From contig CALWRI010000005.1 of the NCBI GenBank assembly GCA_944383905.1, positions 1 to 64,000 of the forward strand: 64,000 nt of DNA. Reading direction: 5' to 3'. The translations under genes were made by a program, and so were the position numbers. The stretch is from an uncultured Christensenellaceae bacterium. Lineage in GTDB: Bacteria; Bacillota; Clostridia; Christensenellales; UBA3700. The notes under the pieces were generated by a model. That model was not told the origin of the DNA. It saw only the letters and a list, made by a program, of their open reading frames with translations, and ran no database searches. Positions 17,088 through 24,836 of the stretch are shown here, piece after piece; the stretch's first letter is position 1, and every line of letters begins with the position of its first letter.

Positions 17088-18734
17088 ATGCTGGGACAGT
17101 CAAAACTCAAATTCGCTTTCAGGTGCGGCGACGACATTCTGACCGCTACCGCTTCGCGCGACGAGGCGGAATTTACCTGCGAATATTCGGAGAACGGTTA
17201 CAAGCTCTGGGTGCTCGCGCACAAGGATATTATTCCGCTTATCTGCGAATTGAGGTACAAATATCCTTATCCGTCCGGCTCGACTGTATTCGCGGGAGGT
17301 TATCAGTCCTGGACGCATACGAGGGAGTACGGCGAAAAAGACGTGCAGAAAGGATTGCGCCTGCCCGTGCGCTACGGCGTCGCGAGGAAGTACGCGAGCG
17401 TTTTCGGAGATTACGATTTTGCAAAATACAGCATGAAAGAGGGCGACTGCCACTCGTTCTATTATACTTACGTCAGGAGCGGAGACGAATTCACGTTCGC
17501 AGGGAGTCTTGACGAGAGCCGCGGTTATACGGTGTTCTATCACAGCCGCGACCGCAAGGAGATGAGGGTCGTCAAAGATCTCGAAGGTCTCGTCATACGC
17601 GCGGGTGAGAGGTACAAGCTGTTCGATCTCTGTTTTCTTAAAGGCACGAAGGATGAAGTCTTCGACGGCTATTTCGATAGGCTCGGAATAGAAAAACCCC
17701 GCGAAAAAAAGATGTGCGGATATACGAGCTGGTACAACCTTTTCGGCAAGATAGACGAAACCAGCGTCATGAGAGATCTCGACGGGCTTGCAAAAGCCGA
17801 TCTCGGCGCGACCGTGTTCCAGATAGACGACGGGTATCAGGCAGCGGTAGGAGACTGGCTTGAGACCGACTCTGAAAAGTTCCCTTCGGGGATGAAAAAA
17901 CTTTGCGACGAGATACATGCGAGGGGGTTCAAAGCCGGGTTGTGGCTCGCTCCCTATCTGTGCGCGAAAAAAAGCCGCGTTGCTGCGGAGCACCCCGATT
18001 GGCTGTTGAAGAAGGACGGCAGACCGGTGACGGGTAACGTCGGCTGGGGCGGGGCTTACGTCCTCGATTCCACGCTTTCCGAAGTAAACGAATATCTCGC
18101 GAAAGTGTTTGACGTCGTGCTCGGAGAGTGGGGTTACGATATGGTCAAGCTGGACTTCCTCTATGCGGCGGCTCTTTTCCCGAAAGACGGAAAGACGAGA
18201 GGAGAGCTTATGACCAACGCGATGAAATTTTTGCGTGCCCGTGTAGGTAAAAAGCTGTTATTAGGCTGTGGAGTTCCTCTTTTTCCCGCGTTTGGGACCT
18301 GCGATTTCTGCAGAGTGGGAAGCGACGTTGATCTGAATTTCAGAGAAAGGTTGTTCTCGCGATTTACAAACAACGAGATCGTCTCGACATACAACGCGAT
18401 GACCTCGTCCGCGTTCAGACACCACCTTGACGGCAGGGCGTTCACCTGTGATCCCGATGTGTTCTTTTTGCGCGACAACAACATAAAATTTACTCAAGGA
18501 CAAAAGGAGCTGCTCGCCATTTTCAATTCTCTCGTCGGCGGAGTGCTGTTCGTCTCGGACAACGCCGGAGATTATGATGAAAACAAAAAGGAGATCGCGA
18601 GACGTTGTTTCGCCCGCGATGCGAGGGTCGCAGACGTCCGCTATTGCGCAAAAGACGTCATCAATATAGTTTACGAGGAAGAGGGAGAAGTAGGAGAGCT
18701 GAAGTTCAACGTCAGGACCGGCAAAGTATTCTGA
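17088..18734 (+). CDS. alpha-galactosidase, GH36-type
   Basis: 548 aa. It is expected to cleave alpha-1,6-galactosides such as raffinose or melibiose. The clan GH-D barrel is visible: GYTSWYNLF, the substrate-binding FQIDDGYQAAVGDWL, the nucleophile Asp in MVKLDFLYAA (about residue 355) and the acid/base Asp in VGSDVDLN (about 413). It is shorter than the usual 700-730-aa GH36 enzymes because the N-terminal beta domain is reduced. No signal peptide, so cytosolic. An AAAGAGGTGA site overlaps the GH20 stop, so the two genes are translated together. Confidence 0.88.
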   Translation: MLGQSKLKFAFRCGDDILTATASRDEAEFTCEYSENGYKLWVLAHKDIIPLICELRYKYPYPSGSTVFAGGYQSWTHTREYGEKDVQKGLRLPVRYGVARKYASVFGDYDFAKYSMKEGDCHSFYYTYVRSGDEFTFAGSLDESRGYTVFYHSRDRKEMRVVKDLEGLVIRAGERYKLFDLCFLKGTKDEVFDGYFDRLGIEKPREKKMCGYTSWYNLFGKIDETSVMRDLDGLAKADLGATVFQIDDGYQAAVGDWLETDSEKFPSGMKKLCDEIHARGFKAGLWLAPYLCAKKSRVAAEHPDWLLKKDGRPVTGNVGWGGAYVLDSTLSEVNEYLAKVFDVVLGEWGYDMVKLDFLYAAALFPKDGKTRGELMTNAMKFLRARVGKKLLLGCGVPLFPAFGTCDFCRVGSDVDLNFRERLFSRFTNNEIVSTYNAMTSSAFRHHLDGRAFTCDPDVFFLRDNNIKFTQGQKELLAIFNSLVGGVLFVSDNAGDYDENKKEIARRCFARDARVADVRYCAKDVINIVYEEEGEVGELKFNVRTGKVF

Positions 18735-18796
18735 CGAGAGCGTTTGCGTAAACCGAAAGCGTGTTTATGTAATTTTTAAGATAGAACGCGCTATTG

Positions 18797-18827
18797 TTTG
18801 CGCAAATACGCATGCGTATGTTATTAT
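18797..18827 (+). promoter_or_regulatory. promoter of the P-type ATPase overlapping two palindromes
   Basis: TTGCGC (18798-18803) and TATTAT (18822-18827), 18 nt apart. The ATG begins only 10 nt after the -10 element and no Shine-Dalgarno is present. Two perfect palindromes lie on the promoter: TTTGCGCAAA (18797-18806) and ATACGCATGCGTAT (18806-18819). These are candidate repressor sites. Confidence 0.5.
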
Positions 18828-18836
18828 TAAGTCGAT

Positions 18837-21395
18837 ATGAAAGAGATCAGAGACCTCAAAAGACTCCAACGAGCGCGCAAAAAGAAAAAACACGACAGTC
18901 ACAAGTTGAAAAACGCGGACAGGTTTTTCCCCACCGTAGAGGAGGGATTGACTTCCGCGCAGGTCGGTCAGCGCATACAGGAAGGTCTTGTCAACAAAAA
19001 AACCGACAACAGCAGCAAGTCCTATTTCAGGATAATTTTTGAAAATATCTTCAATTTCTGCAATACGATTTCGATAATTCTCGTGATTCTTCTCATCGCC
19101 ATCGGCGCGTGGGACTATACCATTTCTTCTTGTATTATCATCATCAACATCGCGATAGGAATAGGTCAGGAGATCAAAGCCAAGTGGACGGTGCAGAAGC
19201 TTTCGCTCGTCGCGCAGTCGAAATGCGACGTAGTACGCGACGGAAAGAGGGTGAACGTCAACACCGCAGATCTTGTTTTCGAGGACGTATTCTATATTCA
19301 TGCGGGAGCGCAGGTTCCGGTCGACGCCGTGGTGCGGAGCGGATATATCGAGGTGGACGAATCCATAATCAGCGGGGAGTCGCGACCGGTACACAAAGAG
19401 GCGGGCGCCGATATTCTCGCCGGAAGCAACGTCCATGAAGGAGAGGCGTGCTGTATCGCGATGAGAGTGGGCAAGGACAGGTATATCGAAGGCGTGTCCA
19501 AAGTCGCAAAAAGAGTGAGCAAGCCCAAGAGCAGGATCTTTTCTGTACTCGACTCTCTGATAAAAGGGATCTCGGTCGTGCTTGTGATACTTGCGGGATT
19601 TTTGCTCGCGGCGGACAGGATAACGGTCGGCGGAGACTGGAAAAACACGATAATATCCGTGTCCAGCAGTATTCTCGGCATGATACCGATAGGAATGTTC
19701 CTTCTCACGTCGACGGCGCTTGCGGCAAGCGTGCTCAAATTGTCCAAAAAGCACGCGCTCGCGCAGGACTTGTCCGGCATAGAGATGCTTGCGCTCACGG
19801 ATACTCTTCTTCTCGACAAGACGGGTACGATAACGGACGGCAAGCTGGAGCTTGTCGAGACGGTCAAAGTCGGAGATGTAGAAAGTCCCGTGGATCTTCT
19901 CAATACTATAATGAACGCGACTCACGACAGCAAATCCACCGCGCTTGCGCTTTTGCAGGGAGTGGGGGAAGGCGAGATAATGCCCGTAAGCGACGTGATG
20001 AGCTTCAACAGCGCGAGAAAGTACAGTGCGGTGACGCTTGAAGGAGGGGCGACTTACGTTCTTGGCGCTCCCGATTTCGTCGGCGTGCCCGAGGGTAAAG
20101 TCAAAGAGGCGATCGCTGCAAATTCGTCAAAGGGCAGGAGAAGCATCCTTCTTTCCCGTTTCGACGGCGCGATAGCGGATATAGACAAGACGAAAACGGT
20201 GCCTTGTTTCGTTTTCGCGCTCGAAGATACGTTGCGTCCCAACATACGCAAGACCCTCGAGTGGTTTTACGAAAACGAAGTGGATATAAAGATCATTTCG
20301 GGAGACGATCCGGAGACCGTCGCCAACATAGCAGGCAAAGCCGGGCTCCGCAGCAGCGATCACGCCGTCAACTGCGCGAAGCTGGGCGAGGACGAACTAA
20401 AAAAGGTCGTGGCGGACACGGCGGTATTCGGCAGAGTGTCGCCCGAACAGAAAGCGGTAATAGTCAGACAGCTTCAGTGCGAAGGCAGGACTGTCGGAAT
20501 GATCGGCGACGGTGTCAACGACGTCCAGGCTCTCAAAGAAGCGGATTGCTCTATATCGTTCGCAAGCGCAAACGACGTGGCGAGGAATATATCCAGAATA
20601 ATCCTAATGGACAACGACTTCGCTTCCATGCCCGACATCGTCAGAGAGGGCAGGCAGGTTATAGGCAACATCGAAAAGGTCTCCTCTCTTTACATAATGA
20701 AAAACATCTTCGTCATGTTCATGACTCTGCTCTATGCGATAATCACGATCGTCACAAAGGAGAACAGCTATCCGTTCGACACCAAAAAGATGCTGATGAT
20801 AGAGTTTTTCGTCATCGGCGTGCCGACATTCCTTTTTGCGTTGCAGCCGACGAAATCGAGGCCGAAAGGCAATTTCCTGCGCAACGTGCTGAAATCCTCT
20901 CTTTCCGCCGCGATAGCGCTTATCGTCGCAACGGGATTCATAATGATAATGAACGGCGTGATAGATTACGGCGTTACGGGCGAGGAGCTTCAACAGACGA
21001 AAGCGGTCATGGCGACGTTTGCTCTGACGATGGCAGGATTTGTCTGTCTGACCGTGATAAGTATGCCTCCCAACAAATTCAGGATTGCGATAATAATCAG
21101 TATGTTCGCCGTTTCACTGCTCGCGATATGGGCGGACAACGCGCTTATGAGCGGGACCTTTCTCGGCATGGACTTCGTCCCGATGAAATACGCGTGGTGG
21201 ATAATAGTGAGCTCGGTCATTGCGCTCGTCGTCGTACTCGTCACGAGATGGATAATATCTTCTCTCGACAAACGCTACGGAAAGCAGATAGCAGACGGAG
21301 TGGACGAGAGAGTGCGCAGATTCAGACAAAAGAGGCTTGACAGATACAACGAAAGAGAAAAGAAGAAGGAAGAGAAGGGTGGAGAAAAAGATTAA
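18837..21395 (+). CDS. cation-transporting P-type ATPase
   Basis: 852 aa. It uses an aspartyl-phosphate intermediate to move cations across the membrane. Motifs are ISGESRP (actuator TGES loop), DKTGTITDG (phosphorylated D327) and MIGDGVNDVQALKEAD (hinge, D558 region). About ten helices are seen, including a C-terminal group. The helix-4 motif, GMIPIGMFLLTS, lacks the CPC of heavy-metal pumps and the PEGL of Ca2+ pumps. It is closer to the CtpE-like/HAD-IC group; Ca2+, Mg2+ or Mn2+ are possible. The N- and C-termini are strongly basic. The radC gene begins inside its 3' end. Confidence 0.88.
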   Translation: MKEIRDLKRLQRARKKKKHDSHKLKNADRFFPTVEEGLTSAQVGQRIQEGLVNKKTDNSSKSYFRIIFENIFNFCNTISIILVILLIAIGAWDYTISSCIIIINIAIGIGQEIKAKWTVQKLSLVAQSKCDVVRDGKRVNVNTADLVFEDVFYIHAGAQVPVDAVVRSGYIEVDESIISGESRPVHKEAGADILAGSNVHEGEACCIAMRVGKDRYIEGVSKVAKRVSKPKSRIFSVLDSLIKGISVVLVILAGFLLAADRITVGGDWKNTIISVSSSILGMIPIGMFLLTSTALAASVLKLSKKHALAQDLSGIEMLALTDTLLLDKTGTITDGKLELVETVKVGDVESPVDLLNTIMNATHDSKSTALALLQGVGEGEIMPVSDVMSFNSARKYSAVTLEGGATYVLGAPDFVGVPEGKVKEAIAANSSKGRRSILLSRFDGAIADIDKTKTVPCFVFALEDTLRPNIRKTLEWFYENEVDIKIISGDDPETVANIAGKAGLRSSDHAVNCAKLGEDELKKVVADTAVFGRVSPEQKAVIVRQLQCEGRTVGMIGDGVNDVQALKEADCSISFASANDVARNISRIILMDNDFASMPDIVREGRQVIGNIEKVSSLYIMKNIFVMFMTLLYAIITIVTKENSYPFDTKKMLMIEFFVIGVPTFLFALQPTKSRPKGNFLRNVLKSSLSAAIALIVATGFIMIMNGVIDYGVTGEELQQTKAVMATFALTMAGFVCLTVISMPPNKFRIAIIISMFAVSLLAIWADNALMSGTFLGMDFVPMKYAWWIIVSSVIALVVVLVTRWIISSLDKRYGKQIADGVDERVRRFRQKRLDRYNEREKKKEEKGGEKD

Positions 21396-22125
21396 TCCTC
21401 ACGAAGATCACAGGGAGAGAATGCGCGCGAGAGTAAGAGAAAATTCTCTCGACTCGCTCAACGAACACGAAGTTCTCGAATATCTCCTTTATCCGTTTAT
21501 ACCGCGCAAGGATACAAACGGGATGGCGCACGATCTGATCGCGCGCTTCGGGTCACTTGCCGCCGTGCTCGACAGCGATTGCAACGCGCTTGCCGCAGTC
21601 AAAGGAATGACTGCCAACGCCGCGCTTTATCTCAGCAGTATGTCCTCTCTCGCGAGGCGTTACAATACCGGCAAAATAGGCGAAAAGCCAAAACTTGAGA
21701 CAAGAGAGCAGATACTTCAATATCTCAAAAGTTTTATGAGCACTCTCGAAGAGGAGAGGATTTACGCGATTTGCGTTGACAGTGCCGGCAGACTCAAGGA
21801 GCGTTGCGAGCTGGGAAAAGGCAGCAGTGACGACTGCAAGTTGCGAGTCAAGGAACTTGTGATGCTGTGCCAGAATTCGCAGACGAAATACGTTTATCTT
21901 GCGCACAATCACCCGTCCGGCATAGCAAAGCCTTCGCAGGAAGACGTCGATTTTACGAAGTGGGCGGTCACGGCGTGCGAGATAATGGACGTGCTTCTCA
22001 TCGACCACATAATAATCGCAAAGGACGGTCATTACAGTTTTCTGCAGGACGGCAAGCTGGACGAATTCCGCAAGTCGTATCTGAGATTTGTGGACGAGAG
22101 CAGGATCTCCGACAGGAGGCACTGA
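21379..22125 (+). CDS. radC: RadC-family JAB/MPN-domain protein
   Basis: About 248 aa. An N-terminal helix-hairpin-helix-like segment (HEVLEYLLYPFIPRKDTN, then KGMTANAA) leads to a JAB metalloprotease-like domain with the JAMM signature HNHPSG and a following Asp. RadC proteins are linked historically to DNA repair, but their biochemical role is unsettled. I choose GTG 21379, because AAGGA lies 8 nt before it. This overlaps the ATPase end by 17 bp. An in-frame TTG at 21337 would add 14 basic residues but has no ribosome-binding site. The stop overlaps the next start. Confidence 0.85.
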   Translation: MEKKINPHEDHRERMRARVRENSLDSLNEHEVLEYLLYPFIPRKDTNGMAHDLIARFGSLAAVLDSDCNALAAVKGMTANAALYLSSMSSLARRYNTGKIGEKPKLETREQILQYLKSFMSTLEEERIYAICVDSAGRLKERCELGKGSSDDCKLRVKELVMLCQNSQTKYVYLAHNHPSGIAKPSQEDVDFTKWAVTACEIMDVLLIDHIIIAKDGHYSFLQDGKLDEFRKSYLRFVDESRISDRRH

Positions 22126-22775
22126 TGGCTCCTCGCGTTTACCGCCTTTCGGCGGGAGATATTTCTTTTACGGTGATAAAAAAGGCGGTAAGAAACTGCA
22201 CCTTGCGCATTAAGGGCGGGGAGCTTGTCGTCACCGCTCCTTCGTCGATGAGCGACAGTCAGGTTATCCTTGCGGTGCAGAGACATACCCGCTGGGCGGA
22301 AAAGCATCTCGCGAGGGCGGAACAGGCGAAAGGTAAGGTGTTTTTGCTCGGGCAGGCTTACGATTTGAAGGAGGAGTATGCGGCGAGGGGCGGCGTTGTC
22401 TTTGCGGACGGAATCTGCGTTCTGAAAGGCAAGGACGACAAGCACCGTGAAAAAGCGCTTCTCGACAATTACAAGAAGACGATGAAGGAAACGCTTCCCG
22501 CGCTGTTCGACAAGTGGCAGAAGGAGACGGGACTTCGCGCGTCCGAAATCGTCGTCACATCGGCAAAATCCTATCTGGGCAGATGCGAGATCGCAGACCG
22601 CAGGATAAAGATAAGTTGCAGGCTCGCCCGAAAATCTCCCGACGTGATAGAATACGTCGTTCTGCACGAGCTGTGTCATCTGAAAATAAGCGGTCATCAA
22701 AAGAATTTTTACGCGCTCGTATCAAAATATATGCCCGATTACAAGGTCAGGATAAAGAAGATGAAAGCGGAGTAG
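22125..22775 (+). CDS. YgjP-like metal-dependent hydrolase (M48/DUF45)
   Basis: 216 aa. The zinc-peptidase motif HELCH (181-185) with His191 six residues later matches the YgjP/WLM (DUF45) metallopeptidase group. Upstream basic beta-strands (NCTLRIK, ELVVTAPS) are typical of that family. No signal peptide or membrane helix is present, so it is cytosolic. The physiological substrate of the family is not well established. ATG 22125 shares a base with the radC stop and is preceded by GACAGGAGG. The reading frame is open further upstream, but that part lies in radC and is not used. Confidence 0.87.
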   Translation: MAPRVYRLSAGDISFTVIKKAVRNCTLRIKGGELVVTAPSSMSDSQVILAVQRHTRWAEKHLARAEQAKGKVFLLGQAYDLKEEYAARGGVVFADGICVLKGKDDKHREKALLDNYKKTMKETLPALFDKWQKETGLRASEIVVTSAKSYLGRCEIADRRIKISCRLARKSPDVIEYVVLHELCHLKISGHQKNFYALVSKYMPDYKVRIKKMKAE

Positions 22776-22821
22776 AGCGCGTTGCACAAAACGGGAAAAG
22801 CATACGAAAAACGGTGTGTTG

Positions 22822-22850
22822 TCCGTCCTTTACGGGGACGGATTTTTTGT
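22822..22850 (+). terminator. terminator after the YgjP-like gene
   Basis: Stem TCCGTCC (22822-22828) and GGACGGA (22836-22842), followed by a run of six T. Confidence 0.75.
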
Positions 22851-22875
22851 CGTTCGTTTAGGGTAATAATGCGCT

Positions 22876-22967
22876 TTATCCACACATATAAATGATATTG
22901 CCTACGTTGTTTTTTTGACGAAGTTATCCACAAGAACGGATGTTTTTGTGGATAGGTCTGTGGATAA
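22876..22967. promoter_or_regulatory. cluster of four DnaA-box-like sequences
   Basis: TTATCCACA occurs at 22876-22884 and 22924-22932 on the + strand and at 22967-22959 on the - strand. A one-mismatch copy, CTATCCACA, lies at 22955-22947 (-). That is four 9-mers in 92 bp, three of them exact matches to the bacterial DnaA-box consensus. The two central boxes form a 13-bp imperfect inverted repeat (22925-22937 and 22942-22954, loop GGAT, one mismatch). An AT-rich stretch lies at 22885-22920. No dnaA, dnaN or recF gene is in the window, so this may be a DnaA titration or regulatory site rather than the origin. Confidence 0.65.
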
Positions 22968-23037
22968 CTCTGCCTTTTCAAAGGTTTTCGCAAAAAAATG
23001 CGCGTTTGCGACATTTTTTGCATTCGGAGAAAACGAT

Positions 23038-23724
23038 ATGATTTTTATAGGAAAAAAAACATTACTTTGCTCTCTTGCGGCGCTTCTCGTCACGGCGTTT
23101 GCTTTCTTCGGAGCGGCAACCGTCGTCGACGACGTTGCGCACTCCTATCCGCCTCTCGGAGCCGTTGTCGTCATAGACGCAGGTCACGGCGGAATGGACG
23201 GAGGCGTCGTCGGCGTAAACGGTACGAGGGAGAGCGAGCTAAACCTCGAGATAGCCCTCCTTCTCGGAGAGATACTGACGGCGCGCGGCGTTGCGGTAGT
23301 ATATACGCGTACGAGTGACGACGCGTTGTCCGACATAAAGCGGGAGGACATGAATATGCGCGCCGAAATAATAAGGGACAGTCGCCCCGATTGTGTGATA
23401 AGTATACATCTAAACAGCTATCCGCGCGACGCTTCGCGCCGCGGCGTGCAGGTGTTTTACGACGATACGGGCAGGGGCGGGGCGTTTGCCGCTCTTATGC
23501 AGGAGAGACTCAACGCGACGGTAAATTACAGGTACAGCAAGAGGACGGATCTCGCGCCGCAGTCGGGCGACTTTTTCATCACGAAATGCGCTTCCGTTCC
23601 TTCGATAATAATAGAATGCGGATTTTTGTCCAACGAACAGGACGAAAAACTGCTCAAAACGCAGGCGTTCCGCAAGGAACTTTGCAAAGAGATTGCAGAA
23701 ACCGTTATATTCGCGGTTTCATGA
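23038..23724 (+). CDS. N-acetylmuramoyl-L-alanine amidase (CwlD-like)
   Basis: 228 aa. It cleaves the bond between muramic acid and L-alanine in peptidoglycan. An N-terminal hydrophobic segment (about 8-28) exports or anchors it. The amidase_3 domain has VVIDAGHGGMDGG (zinc His50), the Glu in GTRESELN, SIHLNSY (second His) and the catalytic Glu in IIIECGFLSN. Length and layout match sporulation-type CwlD. I start at ATG 23038, which follows GGAGA; the open frame upstream runs through the DnaA-box cluster and has no ribosome-binding site. A hairpin lies at the stop. Confidence 0.9.
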   Translation: MIFIGKKTLLCSLAALLVTAFAFFGAATVVDDVAHSYPPLGAVVVIDAGHGGMDGGVVGVNGTRESELNLEIALLLGEILTARGVAVVYTRTSDDALSDIKREDMNMRAEIIRDSRPDCVISIHLNSYPRDASRRGVQVFYDDTGRGGAFAALMQERLNATVNYRYSKRTDLAPQSGDFFITKCASVPSIIIECGFLSNEQDEKLLKTQAFRKELCKEIAETVIFAVS

Positions 23725-23751
23725 AAAAGCCCTCCGCGAAAAGCGGAGGGC
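23725..23751 (-). terminator. terminator of the NlpC/P60 gene
   Basis: Stem CCCTCCGC (23730-23737) and GCGGAGGG (23743-23750). On the - strand a run of T follows, so it ends the NlpC/P60 gene. It also abuts the amidase stop. Confidence 0.75.
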
Positions 23752-23766
23752 AGCTGTGAAAATGCG

Positions 23767-24594
23767 TCAGCCGAGCACTCGACGTGCTTCTATGAAATAC
23801 GACCAGCGTTTTGCCGAAATCTGCTCGATGACCGCATGGTCGCTTGCGGTGTGCAGAATATAGTTGTCTCCGAGATATATCGCGACGTGTCCGACCCGCG
23901 CCGTGCCGGTGAGGTTGTAGCGCGACGAGTTGGTGAAGAACATCAGATCGCCGCGTTTGAGGTTTTCCCTCGTAACTTTGGTGCCCTGAAGGACCTGCGT
24001 TCTCGTGGTGACGTCGAGGATGACTCCCGCGCCCTTGTAGTAGGCATACTGCGTCAGCGCGGAGCAGTCGAATTCTCCCGCCTTGAAGTTGGGGTTGAGC
24101 ACGCCGTTGCCCCAGTGGTATCGCTGGCTTCCCCAGACGTAGGGATAGCCGAGCAGGGATTTTCCCACCGCGATAACGCTTTCGACCTTTTCTCCCGCTG
24201 TATCCATGCGGTATATTGTCGCATAGTCGCTGTTTGCCGAAACATAAGCGACTCTTTCTTTGTATATCGTCTTGTACCATCCGTCTTCGAGAGCGACGAA
24301 AGAGACCATGTCTCCTTTGTCGAGAGTGCCCAGAGAAGCGTAGGACGAGCCCTTGCCGCTGCGCACGTTCAGACCGTCGGTCAGGGAAACGACGAGAGTG
24401 TCCTTGCCTGTCGTTGACGGGGATTGAGAGTTGCCGCCCTGATTCTGACCGATGTAATTGCCATAGATCAGCGCGTCGATCTTGTCTGCGATAGAAAAGG
24501 TGAGTTTGTCCGTAGGCGACTGCGCGCACGCAGTTATCGCGAACAGAGAAACGGCTACCATGGCTATTGCGACGATGATCGTTACAGTCTTCAT
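23767..24594 (-). CDS. NlpC/P60 peptidoglycan hydrolase lipoprotein with SH3 domain
   Basis: 275 aa. The N-terminus is a lipoprotein signal with Cys23 in FAITAC. A bacterial SH3 domain follows (about 66-128, containing GLNVRSGKGSSY). A C-terminal NlpC/P60 cysteine peptidase comes next (about 138-275), with catalytic Cys177 in DCSALTQYAYY and His236 in VGHVAIYLGD. Such enzymes cut D-gamma-glutamyl-diaminopimelate links in stem peptides outside the cell. A GGAGGC site precedes the ATG. It is transcribed convergently with the amidase, so two cell-wall hydrolases are neighbours. Confidence 0.92.
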   Translation of the reverse strand: MKTVTIIVAIAMVAVSLFAITACAQSPTDKLTFSIADKIDALIYGNYIGQNQGGNSQSPSTTGKDTLVVSLTDGLNVRSGKGSSYASLGTLDKGDMVSFVALEDGWYKTIYKERVAYVSANSDYATIYRMDTAGEKVESVIAVGKSLLGYPYVWGSQRYHWGNGVLNPNFKAGEFDCSALTQYAYYKGAGVILDVTTRTQVLQGTKVTRENLKRGDLMFFTNSSRYNLTGTARVGHVAIYLGDNYILHTASDHAVIEQISAKRWSYFIEARRVLG

Positions 24595-24767
24595 TTTCCT
24601 GCCTCCTTTGAATTATTGCAGTTTTTTCTGCAAGCACATTGTACATTAATGCAAGGAGCGGGGTCAACGCACAAATTTTTCCAATAATTCGAAAAAACGC
24701 TTGTCCGTGTTCGTTATACGGCATACAGAGAATATGGGCGTTGAAAAACGAAAAGACCTTGTCGGTA

Positions 24768-24796
24768 TTGAAAACGTGCGTGCGGTATGATATAAT
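24768..24796 (+). promoter_or_regulatory. promoter of the GH27 gene
   Basis: TTGAAA (24768-24773) and perfect TATAAT (24791-24796), 17 nt apart, with a leader of about 35 nt to the ATG at 24837. The site GGGAGG lies before the start. Confidence 0.75.
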
Positions 24797-24836
24797 AAAG
24801 AACGGAAGTCGAAAATCGGCTTCGCGGGAGGAAATC

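Noticed and set aside
22876-22967. Calling the DnaA-box cluster the chromosome origin
   Set aside because: No dnaA, dnaN, recF or gyr genes nearby and no clear change of gene strand at this point; left as a DnaA-binding cluster only.
22915-23037. N-terminal extension of the amidase through the DnaA-box cluster
   Set aside because: Begins with TTG, has no ribosome-binding site, and the signal-peptide-like start lies at ATG 23038.
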